Shown here in pieces: positions 22,091-29,530 of a stretch of 34,178 nt of DNA. The position numbers and the translations under genes were made by a program. A model generated the notes under the pieces. That model saw only the letters and a list, made by a program, of their open reading frames with translations. It searched no databases and was not told the origin of the DNA. How positions within the stretch are numbered: the first letter of the stretch is position 1; every line of letters begins with the position of its first letter. The stretch is from CAYUNN01 sp964607015. Lineage in GTDB: Bacteria > Patescibacteriota > Minisyncoccia > Minisyncoccales > JAGGXC01. The DNA lies in NCBI GenBank assembly GCA_964607015.1, contig CAZSHN010000007.1:1-34178 (forward strand), given 5' to 3'.

Positions 22091-23155
22091 TTAGTCTTCC
22101 TTCTTTATTGGAAGGCTGAAATAGAATTTAGATCCTTTTCCTTCTTCAGATTCAAACCAAACTTCTCCGTCATGAGCCTCTATAATATTTTTACAAATGA
22201 AGAGTCCGAGCCCTGAACCTTCTGTCTCTGTTCTTACTGCATTAGAAGCTCTAAAAAACTTGGTGAATATTCTTTCCTTTTGGTCTTCTGGAATTCCGAT
22301 CCCAGAATCTTCAACAGATACTTCTATGTTGTTGTCATTTTTTTCTAAAGAAACAACAACTTTTCCTTTTTCTGAAGTATACCTAACTGCATTATCTATT
22401 AAATTAGTAATAACTAATTTAACTTTATCTGGATCCATTTTAATCTTAGGAAGTTTTTCTTTTGTTTTGTTAAATTTAAAGTTAATCCCTCTTCTTTTTG
22501 CTTCTTCTTTATAATTCTTAACTATTTCCTCTACTAAGTTTACTAAGCTTACAAGTTTTTTCTTGTAAACATATCTTCCTTCTTCAATCCTGGTNNNNNN
22601 NNNNNNNNNNNNNNNNNNNNNNNNNNNNNNNNNNNNNNNNNNNNNNNNNNNNNNNNNNNNNNNNNNNNNNNNNNNNNNNNNNNNNNNNNNNNNNGTAACC
22701 AAAGTTCCTATTTTTTTCTCTCCTCTTTCAACCTTAACAGTAGAGATTTCTACAATTAGGTTTTCTCTAAGTTTAATTTCTTTTCTAAATACTTTCTTTT
22801 CACTTTCTCCTCTTAAAATGTCTAATACTTTTTCAAGCTTAGAAAAGGAAGTCTTCTTTAAAAGGCTATTACCAATCACTTCCATTGCTTCTACGTCAAG
22901 AAAATCTTCAGCAGTAGGATTAATTAAAGTAAGATTATTTCTTTCGTTAAAAAACAAAAGTCCGTCAGCAAAATTAGTAATAATAGCTAACGTTTTATTT
23001 TTTTCTTCAACAGCTCTCGATCTTGCCTCTTCTACGTCTTCTAATATATTCAAGAGAGCCCGATGAGTATCCTCAGGCTCCACGTCTTCCTTAAAACGCT
23101 CAAATTCTTCTTCTAGCTTAGTTTTTGCTTTTAATTCTTCTGATTCTTCATTCAT
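22091..23155 (-). CDS. Cytoplasmic PAS-domain sensor histidine kinase (interrupted by assembly gap)
   Basis: The N-terminal part is helical (1-55), followed by a PAS-like domain (about 56-154: IITNFADGLLFFNERNNLTL, then NPTAEDFLDVE). After the gap come TRIEEGRYVY, the N box LVITNLIDNAVRYTSEKGKV, the G1 box VEDSGIGIPEDQ, FTKFFRASNA, and the G2 box TEGSGLGLFICKNI. The dimerisation helix with the phosphorylated His falls in the 100-N gap. There is no membrane segment, so it senses a cytoplasmic cue or a partner. It is encoded directly upstream of two receivers, mutM and holA. Confidence 0.9.
   Translation of the reverse strand: MNEESEELKAKTKLEEEFERFKEDVEPEDTHRALLNILEDVEEARSRAVEEKNKTLAIITNFADGLLFFNERNNLTLINPTAEDFLDVEAMEVIGNSLLKKTSFSKLEKVLDILRGESEKKVFRKEIKLRENLIVEISTVKVERGEKKIGTLVXXXXXXXXXXXXXXXXXXXXXXXXXXXXXXXXXXTRIEEGRYVYKKKLVSLVNLVEEIVKNYKEEAKRRGINFKFNKTKEKLPKIKMDPDKVKLVITNLIDNAVRYTSEKGKVVVSLEKNDNNIEVSVEDSGIGIPEDQKERIFTKFFRASNAVRTETEGSGLGLFICKNIIEAHDGEVWFESEEGKGSKFYFSLPIKKED
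22595..22694. other. Assembly gap of 100 N in the sensor kinase gene
   Basis: The run is exactly 100 N, a standard placeholder. In similar kinases about 80 residues separate the end of PAS (GTLV) from the SRIEEGR-like segment, so the true gap is probably about 240 bp rather than 100. Confidence 0.95.
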
Positions 23156-23210
23156 GTTTAATTGATTTTATCATTTTTTAGCTAAGAATAACAGAACGTT
23201 AAATTATATT

Positions 23211-24140
23211 TTAACAAAAATTAATCCTTGTTTGAGTGCCAGCTTCTGGTATTTTTTTAATCAAGCTATTAAATTCAAACTCTTTAAATGTTTCTTCAAC
23301 TTTTTTTCTGTCGTAATTGCCAAAAGAACATTTCTCTAAATTGAAAACAAGAGGGACGTCACACTTAATTTTGACTAATTTTTTACTAAGAAAAGCTTCC
23401 TTTTTATTTTCTAAAATATTTTTCCTGATTCTTTTGCTAACACCTTCCACTTCTTCTTTTTCTTCTAATTCTTCATACATATCCTCTAGGCTTCCAAATT
23501 TTTTAATTAGCTTAATTCCTGTCTTTTCTCCAATCCCAGGTACGCCAGCAATATTGTCAGAAGGATCTCCCCTTAACCCTTTAAAATCAACAAGCTGTTG
23601 AGGGGTTAATCCTTCGTATTTTGATTTAATTTCTTCTACGCCATAAAGAACTGTATCTTTTACTCCCTTTCTTAACCCATAAACTTTTGTATTAGAGCCA
23701 ATAAGCTGAAAAAGGTCCTTGTCTCCGCTCATTATAATTGTCTCAATCTCTTTATCGTTATTTTCTTCAGATATTTTTTGGGCAATAGTTCCAATAATGT
23801 CGTCTGCTTCAAACCCCTTCTTTTCAAAAACAGGAACGCCAAAAGCTTTTAAAGCTTTTTTAACTTTTGGTATTTGCGGAACAAGACCAGAATCCATTTT
23901 AGGTCTTTGTGCTTTGTAAAGGTCAAATTCTTTGTGTCTAAAAGTAGGACCCTTAACGTCAAATGCCGCAGCGATATAGCAGGGCCTTATATCTTTAAGA
24001 GCTTTAAAAAAAACTAATAAAAAACCATAAACGGCTCCAAGCTGTTCTCCTTTTTTATTAGCCAAAGGAGGTAAGGCGTGAAAAGCTCTGTGAATCAAAG
24101 AATTGCTATCAATTAAAAGTATTTTCTTTTTATTGTTCAT
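23211..24140 (-). CDS. Stand-alone 5'-3' exonuclease (DNA polymerase I N-terminal domain type)
   Basis: The 309 residues match only the 5' nuclease domain of PolA: ILLIDSNSLIHRAFHALPP, AAFDVKGPTFRH, YKAQRPKM, FEADDIIGTIA, IIMSGDKDLFQLI, and the H3TH segment FKGLRGDPSDNIAGVPGIGEKTG (in pieces). Metal-binding Asp residues are present in each. Such proteins remove RNA primers and flaps. The stop comes right after the EFEFNSLIKKIP segment, where PolA would continue into the 3'-5' exonuclease and polymerase domains. The start overlaps the tsaE stop by 11 nt. Confidence 0.9.
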   Translation of the reverse strand: MNNKKKILLIDSNSLIHRAFHALPPLANKKGEQLGAVYGFLLVFFKALKDIRPCYIAAAFDVKGPTFRHKEFDLYKAQRPKMDSGLVPQIPKVKKALKAFGVPVFEKKGFEADDIIGTIAQKISEENNDKEIETIIMSGDKDLFQLIGSNTKVYGLRKGVKDTVLYGVEEIKSKYEGLTPQQLVDFKGLRGDPSDNIAGVPGIGEKTGIKLIKKFGSLEDMYEELEEKEEVEGVSKRIRKNILENKKEAFLSKKLVKIKCDVPLVFNLEKCSFGNYDRKKVEETFKEFEFNSLIKKIPEAGTQTRINFC

Positions 24141-24585
24141 CTTCTATTATTATTTTTCTTGTTTCGTTGTCTATAAATATGAATTTTAACCGAATTACGT
24201 CTTTAGGTAAAATATTCTTAATCCGATCTCCCCACTCAACAGCAATAATATTTTCTGGATTAGAAATGTAGTCTTTGAATCCTAAGCTAAGGACTTCTTC
24301 TTCCTCTTTTATTCTATAACAATCAAAATGAAAGAAATAATTAAACTGCCTGTTTTTCTGTTCAGGAATTTTAAACTTACGAACAATGATAAAAGTAGGG
24401 CTAAGAACTTTTTCTTTTATCCCTAGGCCTTTAGCAAAACCTTGCAAGAAAGTTGTCTTTCCTCCGCCCAGATCTCCCTCTAAAGAAAGAACCAACGCCC
24501 CTTCTTTCCTTTTTTTGACAAGGCGTTTAGCCAGCTCTCTTCCTATTTTTTTTGTCTCCTGAGTTCCTTTAGTTGAGTATTCCAC
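24130..24585 (-). CDS. tsaE: tRNA t6A37 biosynthesis ATPase TsaE
   Basis: The 151 residues carry the Walker A loop LEGDLGGGKTTFLQGFA, LSPTFIIVRKF, the HFDCYRI motif, LGFKDYI and IAVEWGDRI, all TsaE hallmarks. TsaE works with TsaB and TsaD to make threonylcarbamoyl-adenosine in tRNAs reading ANN codons. The start codon is GTG (24583-24585); no ATG fits. It is divergent from pilB with 58 nt between them. Confidence 0.93.
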   Translation of the reverse strand: MEYSTKGTQETKKIGRELAKRLVKKRKEGALVLSLEGDLGGGKTTFLQGFAKGLGIKEKVLSPTFIIVRKFKIPEQKNRQFNYFFHFDCYRIKEEEEVLSLGFKDYISNPENIIAVEWGDRIKNILPKDVIRLKFIFIDNETRKIIIEDEQ

Positions 24586-24643
24586 GTTGACTTAGTTTAA
24601 AAAATAATATAAGTTATAATAATTCTGATTTATTCATTTTACA

Positions 24644-25939
24644 ATGAATGAAGAAATTACCAAACAAGTAAAAATATCTCCTGAAATAAGTTCTTCAATA
24701 AAAGAGATAAATAATATCTCCGACTTCAAGGAGGCGATAGAAGGAAATAAAGAGAAAAGCCTTACCGAAGTTATGGAAACTATTTTAGGAGGAGCAATAG
24801 AGCTTAATTCCTCTGACATTCACTTTGAACCTCGTAAAGAAGACGTTAAATTAAGAACGAGGGTAGACGGCATCCTTCACGATGTTTTTATTCTTTCCAG
24901 AAAAGATTATCGAAAAATACTTAACAGAATAAAACTTCTTTCTGGAGCCAAGCTTAACATATCAGACCGACCTCAAGATGGTCGTTTTTCTATTTTAACA
25001 GAAGACAACGCAATAGAAGTTAGAGCTTCTACCTTGCCGTCTGAGCACGGAGAAACAACTGTTTTAAGATTGTTAAATCCTAAGAACTTAATTAGCGTTA
25101 GTGAATTAGGGTTAAGAAAAGATCTTCTCGAAATCTTCAACAAGCAAATTAAAAAACCAAATGGAATGATAATAGTTACCGGACCAACCGGTTCTGGTAA
25201 AACTACCACCCTTTACGCTTTTCTTAAAAAGATAAGAGACCCTAAGATAAAGATCATCACCATTGAAGATCCTATTGAGTATCATTTGAAAGGAATTTCT
25301 CAAACACAAGTTAATCCTAAAAAAGGATATGACTTTGCTTCAGGGTTAAGATCAATAGTAAGACAAGACCCAGATGCTATCCTAGTAGGAGAGATAAGAG
25401 ATCTAGAAACAACAGAAATTTCACTCCAAGCAGCAATGACTGGACATCTGGTTTTATCAACTCTTCATACAAATGATGCCGCAGGAACGGTTACAAGACT
25501 ACTTTCTCTTGGAGCAAAACCAGTAAACATTGCCCCTGCTTTAAATATCGCTATTGCTCAAAGATTGGTCAGAAAAGTATGTAGCAAGTGTAGCAAAAAA
25601 GAAAAAGCGTCTCCTGAAGAAATTAAAAAAATAAAAAGTAAGTTAAAAAACTTACCTAAATCAATTGAGACCCCTAAAATAGATAAAGATCTAAAGATCT
25701 CAAGAACTAAAGGTTGTCCGGCTTGTAATAATACTGGTTATAAAGGAAGGATAGCAATCTTTGAAGCATTTTTAATAGACGAAAAAATGGAAAACTTTAT
25801 CCTTACTTCTCCTTCTGTTTCTGCATTAAGAGAAAAAGCAATTAAGCAAGGAATGGTTACCATGGAACAAGATGGACTGCTTAAGGTTTTGGAAGGAACA
25901 ACTACTATCGAAGAAATAGAAAGAGTGGCAGGTTCTTAA
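24644..25939 (+). CDS. pilB: Type IV pilus assembly ATPase PilB (GspE family)
   Basis: The 431 residues contain the catalytic core of PilB/GspE: SSDIHFEPRKEDVKLRTRVDG (in two parts), GAKLNISDRPQDGRF, RASTLPSEHGET, Walker A VTGPTGSGKTTT, the Asp box IEDPIEYHLKGISQTQV, Walker B DPDAILVGEIRDLETTEI, the His box TGHLVLSTLHTNDA, and a four-Cys zinc site (VCSKC and GCPACNNTGYKGR). The large N-terminal N1 domain of typical PilB (about 560 residues) is missing; only about 40 residues precede the core. It is the motor expected to assemble prepilins such as that at 1-890. A TATAAT box lies at 24615-24620. Its stop abuts the terminator of the antisense RNA downstream. Confidence 0.93.
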   Translation: MNEEITKQVKISPEISSSIKEINNISDFKEAIEGNKEKSLTEVMETILGGAIELNSSDIHFEPRKEDVKLRTRVDGILHDVFILSRKDYRKILNRIKLLSGAKLNISDRPQDGRFSILTEDNAIEVRASTLPSEHGETTVLRLLNPKNLISVSELGLRKDLLEIFNKQIKKPNGMIIVTGPTGSGKTTTLYAFLKKIRDPKIKIITIEDPIEYHLKGISQTQVNPKKGYDFASGLRSIVRQDPDAILVGEIRDLETTEISLQAAMTGHLVLSTLHTNDAAGTVTRLLSLGAKPVNIAPALNIAIAQRLVRKVCSKCSKKEKASPEEIKKIKSKLKNLPKSIETPKIDKDLKISRTKGCPACNNTGYKGRIAIFEAFLIDEKMENFILTSPSVSALREKAIKQGMVTMEQDGLLKVLEGTTTIEEIERVAGS

Positions 25940-26079
25940 AAAAAATGACCCCCAAGCTGGGGGAGACAATTTAGAGCGCGTAAGGCCTAAAGACAGGATT
26001 TTTTCGAGTAATAGTTTCGACGAATCCAAACTACCCATCTGAGAAAAATCCCTGCCCCCAGCTTGGGAGCCACTTCAAT
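25938..26079 (-). ncRNA. Unassigned structured small RNA with three-way junction
   Basis: On the minus strand a consensus promoter leads into about 140 nt of unusually GC-rich sequence ending in eight T (25938-25945). CTCCCAAGCTGGGGG (plus coordinates 26055-26069) pairs over 15 bp with CCCCCAGCTTGGGGG (25949-25963), with one G-U. Inside it, CAGGGATTTTTC pairs with GAAAAAATCCTG and is capped by a TAGTTT/AAACTA hairpin; a second arm is TTTAG-GC paired with GC-CTAAA. The 3' arm alone can fold as a terminator (CCCCCA-GCT-TGGGGG). I find no tmRNA, RNase P, SRP, 5S or classical 6S signatures. It lies between pilB and the LTD gene, antisense to both. Confidence 0.75.
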
Positions 26080-26083
26080 CACA

Positions 26084-26112
26084 ATTATAGATGATTTTTA
26101 AATATTTGTCAA
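26084..26112 (-). promoter_or_regulatory. Full-consensus sigma-70-type promoter of the small RNA
   Basis: The minus strand reads TTGACA (26107-26112), exactly 17 bp, TATAAT (26084-26089). It is the only promoter in the window with both hexamers perfect and ideal spacing, as expected for an abundant RNA. The start is expected at about 26076-26080. Confidence 0.9.
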
Positions 26113-26119
26113 GAGTAAT

Positions 26120-26147
26120 ACCCTGTTTAAGCTGGGTTTTTGTTTTT
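26120..26147 (+). terminator. Weak terminator downstream of pilB
   Basis: ACCC (26120-26123) and GGGT (26134-26137) with an inner G-C pair are followed by TTTTTGTTTTT. If used, the pilB mRNA runs through the whole small-RNA locus in antisense. Confidence 0.4.
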
Positions 26148-26164
26148 CTAAACTAATTTACAAA

Positions 26165-26845
26165 ATGACTTATAAAAAAACCACCACATTAATCTTAATT
26201 CTTCTAACTCTCCCTCTTATATCTTCGGCTAAAGTCGTGATCAATGAAGTTGCTTGGATGGGAACAGAAGAATCTTATTCTGACGAATGGATTGAATTAT
26301 ACAATAATTCTACCAACACTGTAAACCTAGAAGGATGGAAACTTTTTACAGCAGACAAAAAGATAGAAATTATTCTTGCTGGAGAAATAAAACCAAAAGG
26401 TTTTTTTCTCTTAGAAAGAACTAATGACGAGACCGTTCCCGCAATAAAAGCAGATTTAATTTATAAAGGAAGTCTTAACAATAAAGGAGAGTCTTTATTC
26501 TTAGAAAACAAGAAAGGATTGATAGATTTTGTTGATTGCTCTTCCGGGTGGTTCAAAGGAGATAATGATACAAAAGCAACAATGGAAAGAATTGACCCAG
26601 GAAAAGAAGCTCTTCCTGGTAATTGGCAGACAAGTAGCAAAAGGGGAGGAACGCCAAAAGAGAAGAACAGCCAAAAGATTATAACAAAAAAGAAAGAAGA
26701 GAATCAAAACAAACAACTAGCACAGATAGCAAAACCATCTCAAAATCAATCTTTCTTACGCATCTTATCAATAGGATTATTTATTAGCTTCTTCTCGGGA
26801 ATTTTAATCTTATTGCTAAGAAAAAAAATAGACAACAACGCTTAA
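26165..26845 (+). CDS. Membrane-anchored lamin-tail-domain (LTD) protein
   Basis: The 226 residues have a signal peptide (about 1-22, LILILLTLPLISSAK), then an LTD domain (about 23-125) with the typical VVINEVAWMGTE, DEWIELYNNSTNTVNLEGWKL, GFFLLERTND and NNKGESLFLENKKG blocks. A Ser/Lys-rich linker and a C-terminal membrane helix (about 198-218) with a short positive tail follow. The domain should sit outside the membrane. Bacterial LTD proteins often occur on surface proteins or with nucleases, but no enzymatic domain is present here. It precedes yebC, which has its own promoter. Confidence 0.85.
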   Translation: MTYKKTTTLILILLTLPLISSAKVVINEVAWMGTEESYSDEWIELYNNSTNTVNLEGWKLFTADKKIEIILAGEIKPKGFFLLERTNDETVPAIKADLIYKGSLNNKGESLFLENKKGLIDFVDCSSGWFKGDNDTKATMERIDPGKEALPGNWQTSSKRGGTPKEKNSQKIITKKKEENQNKQLAQIAKPSQNQSFLRILSIGLFISFFSGILILLLRKKIDNNA

Positions 26846-26849
26846 AGGT

Positions 26850-26878
26850 TTGATTTAATGAAAAAACTGAAGTAAAAT
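26850..26878 (+). promoter_or_regulatory. Promoter of yebC with leaderless spacing
   Basis: TTGATT (26850-26855), a 17-bp spacer and TAAAAT (26873-26878) are followed by 7 nt and the yebC ATG at 26886. Transcription would begin at or next to the A of the ATG. Confidence 0.6.
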
Positions 26879-26885
26879 CATTTAT

Positions 26886-27626
26886 ATGAGCGGACATTCT
26901 CATTGGAGTTCAATAAAAAGACAGAAAGAAGCTGCCGACAAGAAGCGGGGTAAAGTTTTTTCTAAAATATCCCGTCAGATTTCTATGGCAGCAAAAGAAG
27001 GAGGAGGAGATCCAGAGACTAACTCTACTCTAAGACTTGCTATTGATAAGGCAAAAGACTTTAATATGCCGAAGGATAACATTGAAAGAGCGATAAAGAA
27101 AGGAACAGGAGAATTAGAAGGAGGAAAGCTAGATTCTTTTATTTTCGAGGCTTACGGCCCAGAAAGAGTAGCAATAATAATTGAAGGAATTACAGATAAC
27201 AGAAACAGAAGTATTGCTGAAATCAAAAAGATATTAAGCCAGAATAATGGCAAGCTAGCTGACGAGGGATCAGTAAAGTGGATGTTTGAAAGAAAGGGTT
27301 CTATTTTTATAAGTTTAGAAGAGCAAGAAGAAAATTTTAAAGACAAAGAAAAGATAGAATTAGAAGTTATAGAAGCAGGAGCAGAAGATCTTTCTTGGCA
27401 CGAAGAGGATAATGTCTTAGAAATTCATACTAAACCAGAAAATATAGAAAAAGCTAAAAGCAGCCTAAAAGAAACAGGAATAAAAATAAACTCTTCTTCT
27501 GTTGGCTGGATCCCGAAAGAAGAATTAGAGCTTAACGAAAAAACAGTTGAAAAATGTCAAAAGATTTTTGACGCTTTAGAAGAAAACGACGACGTTCAAG
27601 AAGTTTATTCAAATTTAAAATTATAA
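26886..27626 (+). CDS. yebC: YebC/PmpR family regulator / translation factor
   Basis: The 246 residues match YebC throughout: MSGHSHWSSIKRQKEAADKK, GKVFSKISRQISMAAKEGGG, NMPKDNIERAIKKGTGE, EAYGPERVAIIIEGITDNRN, NGKLADEGSVKWMFERKG, and SSVGWIPKEELEL near the end. The family binds DNA in some species and has also been linked to relief of ribosome stalling at proline runs. The latter would suit a genome with an eleven-proline pilin linker, but that link is inference. It is followed 2 nt later by ruvC, a common bacterial pairing. Confidence 0.95.
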   Translation: MSGHSHWSSIKRQKEAADKKRGKVFSKISRQISMAAKEGGGDPETNSTLRLAIDKAKDFNMPKDNIERAIKKGTGELEGGKLDSFIFEAYGPERVAIIIEGITDNRNRSIAEIKKILSQNNGKLADEGSVKWMFERKGSIFISLEEQEENFKDKEKIELEVIEAGAEDLSWHEEDNVLEIHTKPENIEKAKSSLKETGIKINSSSVGWIPKEELELNEKTVEKCQKIFDALEENDDVQEVYSNLKL

Positions 27627-27628
27627 TT

Positions 27629-28204
27629 ATGATAGTTCTTGGAATAGATCCTGGCACGGCAACTACAGGATACGGGATAGTAAAATTTTCACGCAAAAGA
27701 AGGGTCCTAGAAAGCTCTTCTTTAAAAGTAAAAATTAAAAAAACTAACCTTCAAATTGTTGAATATGGCTGCATTAAAACCACACCGGATTTTAGTGACG
27801 CAGAAAGACTGAAAATGATCAACAACGATCTTAAAAAAATAATCAAAAAACATAATCCAAAAATGCTTGCTATAGAGAATGTTTTCTTTTTCCGAAATAT
27901 GAAAACAGCTCTTCCTGTAAGCCAGGCGAAAGGAGTAGTAATGCTTACTGCTGCCAGAAAAAAGATGCCGATATATGAATTTACTCCCTTGCAAGTAAAA
28001 ATGATTGTCGGAGGGCATGGTTGGACGAAAAAAGCGAGAATTCAAGAAATCATAAAAGACGTCTTTAAACTAGAAGAGATCCCAAGGCCCAACGACGCCT
28101 CCGACGCTATCGGGATAGCAATCTGCGGAGCACTAAAACAGTGTTATTACAAAAGACCTCCGAAGGATAAAATTAAGAAAGAAAAGAAAGTAAAAAAAGC
28201 ATAA
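27629..28204 (+). CDS. ruvC: Holliday junction endonuclease RuvC
   Basis: The 191 residues contain the catalytic acidic residues in context: VLGIDPGTATTGYGI, LAIENVFFFRNMKTA, and PNDASDAIGIAICGA at the C-terminus, with SQAKGVVMLTAA and EFTPLQVKMIVGGHGWTKKA between. It cuts Holliday junctions, normally with RuvAB, which are not encoded nearby. About 15 extra residues (SRKRRVLESSSLKVKIKKTN) follow the first strand, and the C-terminus has a Lys-rich tail. Confidence 0.95.
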   Translation: MIVLGIDPGTATTGYGIVKFSRKRRVLESSSLKVKIKKTNLQIVEYGCIKTTPDFSDAERLKMINNDLKKIIKKHNPKMLAIENVFFFRNMKTALPVSQAKGVVMLTAARKKMPIYEFTPLQVKMIVGGHGWTKKARIQEIIKDVFKLEEIPRPNDASDAIGIAICGALKQCYYKRPPKDKIKKEKKVKKA

Positions 28205-28232
28205 AAAAACCTCCTTTCTAAAGGAGGTTTTT
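28205..28232. terminator. Bidirectional terminator between ruvC and tyrS
   Basis: CCTCCTT (28210-28216) pairs with AAGGAGG (28221-28227), extended by five A-T pairs on each side. It serves the two convergent genes. Confidence 0.9.
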
Positions 28233-28250
28233 AAACAAGAGCTATTTTTT

Positions 28251-29447
28251 TTATTTAACCTTAACGAACTTCCTTTTTCCTGCTTGAATTATCATTCCTT
28301 TTTTAATATCAACTTCTTTCTTCCAATCTTCTTGAACCTTCTCGTCAATTTTTACTCCACCTTGTTCTATAAGCCTTTTCGCCTCAGACTTAGAAGAAGT
28401 CACTTTTGTTTCAGTTAACAGCTCTAAGATATTCATCTTTTTAGCATTAACAGAAACTTCTTTTATGTCCGAAGGAAGGTTTCCTTTTTTAAAAACTTTA
28501 TTAAATTCTTTCTCAGCTCTAACTGCTTCTTTTTCTCCATGATAAAGAGAAACAATTTCACGAGCAAGCCTAGCTTTAATATCTCTGGGGTTTGTTTTTT
28601 TACTTTCAAGTTTCTTTTCTATCTCTTTTACTTCTGACAATGGAATCCTTGTTGCTAGTTCAAAATAATTAAGAAGCAGATCGTCTTTCATTGACATGAT
28701 CTTACCATACTGATCTTCAGGGGAGTCAGTAATATTTACTACGTTTCCCCAGCTAGTACTCATTTTTCTTCCGTCTAATCCGTACAACAAATTAAAAGTA
28801 ATAATGTCTTGTGGTTCCTGTCCATAGAACTCTTGAACCTCTCTTCCTATTAAAAGATTAAAAAGTTGATCGAATCCTCCAACTTCTATGTCTGCCTTAA
28901 CTGCCTTTGAGTCATACCCTTGATAGACCGGATAAAAAACTTCGTGAAGGCCAATTGGTTTTCTTGCTTCAAATCTTTCTTTAAAATTCCTTCTATTAAT
29001 CATTTGATAAACAGTAAATTTTGTAGCAAGCTCAGTTAACTCTTTAGCTCCAAGCTTTCCTAGCCATTCACTATTGTAACGAATTTCTGTTTTTTTAAGA
29101 TCTAGTATTCTCCCTATCTGTTCAGAATAGTGCTTCATATTCTCTTTTACTTCTTCCTCTGTTAAAGGAGGCCTCATAGATTGTTTATCTGAAGCATCTC
29201 CTATTTGAGCAGTAAAATCTCCTATAATCAAAATTACCTTATGTCCAAGCTCTTGAAGTTCTTTAAGTTTCCAAAAAGAAATAGCCCGACCAATATGAAT
29301 TTTAGGCCCGGTTGGGTCTATCCCATGTTTTATTCTAAGAGGTTTTCCGCTGTTAAGCTTCTTTAGCAAGCTTTCTTTTTTTATAACGGCGTCTGTTCCT
29401 CTTTCTAAGATATTTTTAATTTTTTGTTTTTTCTCTTCTTCTTTCAT
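28251..29447 (-). CDS. tyrS: Tyrosyl-tRNA synthetase
   Basis: The 398 residues show the class I signatures HIGR (within DPTGPKIHIGRAISFWKL) and KMSTS (LDGRKMSTSWGN), with VGGFDQLFNLLIGRE between, and a C-terminal S4 RNA-binding domain (SSKSEAKRLIEQGGVKIDEK). The enzyme charges tRNA-Tyr. The promoter puts the start of transcription 1-2 nt before the ATG. Confidence 0.95.
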   Translation of the reverse strand: MKEEEKKQKIKNILERGTDAVIKKESLLKKLNSGKPLRIKHGIDPTGPKIHIGRAISFWKLKELQELGHKVILIIGDFTAQIGDASDKQSMRPPLTEEEVKENMKHYSEQIGRILDLKKTEIRYNSEWLGKLGAKELTELATKFTVYQMINRRNFKERFEARKPIGLHEVFYPVYQGYDSKAVKADIEVGGFDQLFNLLIGREVQEFYGQEPQDIITFNLLYGLDGRKMSTSWGNVVNITDSPEDQYGKIMSMKDDLLLNYFELATRIPLSEVKEIEKKLESKKTNPRDIKARLAREIVSLYHGEKEAVRAEKEFNKVFKKGNLPSDIKEVSVNAKKMNILELLTETKVTSSKSEAKRLIEQGGVKIDEKVQEDWKKEVDIKKGMIIQAGKRKFVKVK

Positions 29448-29455
29448 GTTTTTCT

Positions 29456-29484
29456 ATCATACTAAAAAAAAGAATAATTGCCAA
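29456..29484 (-). promoter_or_regulatory. Promoter of tyrS with leaderless spacing
   Basis: The minus strand has TTGGCA (29479-29484), a 17-bp spacer and TATGAT (29456-29461), then 8 nt to the ATG at 29447. Both hexamers match consensus at five of six positions. No room is left for a Shine-Dalgarno sequence or a T-box leader. Confidence 0.6.
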
Positions 29485-29530
29485 TTTATAATATTTTACT
29501 TAAAATAGGAAGAACATCTTTAAAAGAATT

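Noticed and set aside
25826..26038. 70-codon minus-strand ORF through the small RNA
   Set aside because: It runs through the RNA terminator and then antisense through pilB; the paired stems and promoter explain the region better.
25938..26079. tmRNA because of GGATTCGTCGAAAC
   Set aside because: It resembles the tmRNA 5' GGATTCGAC only locally; there is no T-arm, no CCA end, and the length is about 140 nt.
25938..26079. 5S rRNA because of size and three-way junction
   Set aside because: No 5S conserved sequence such as CCGAAC is present.
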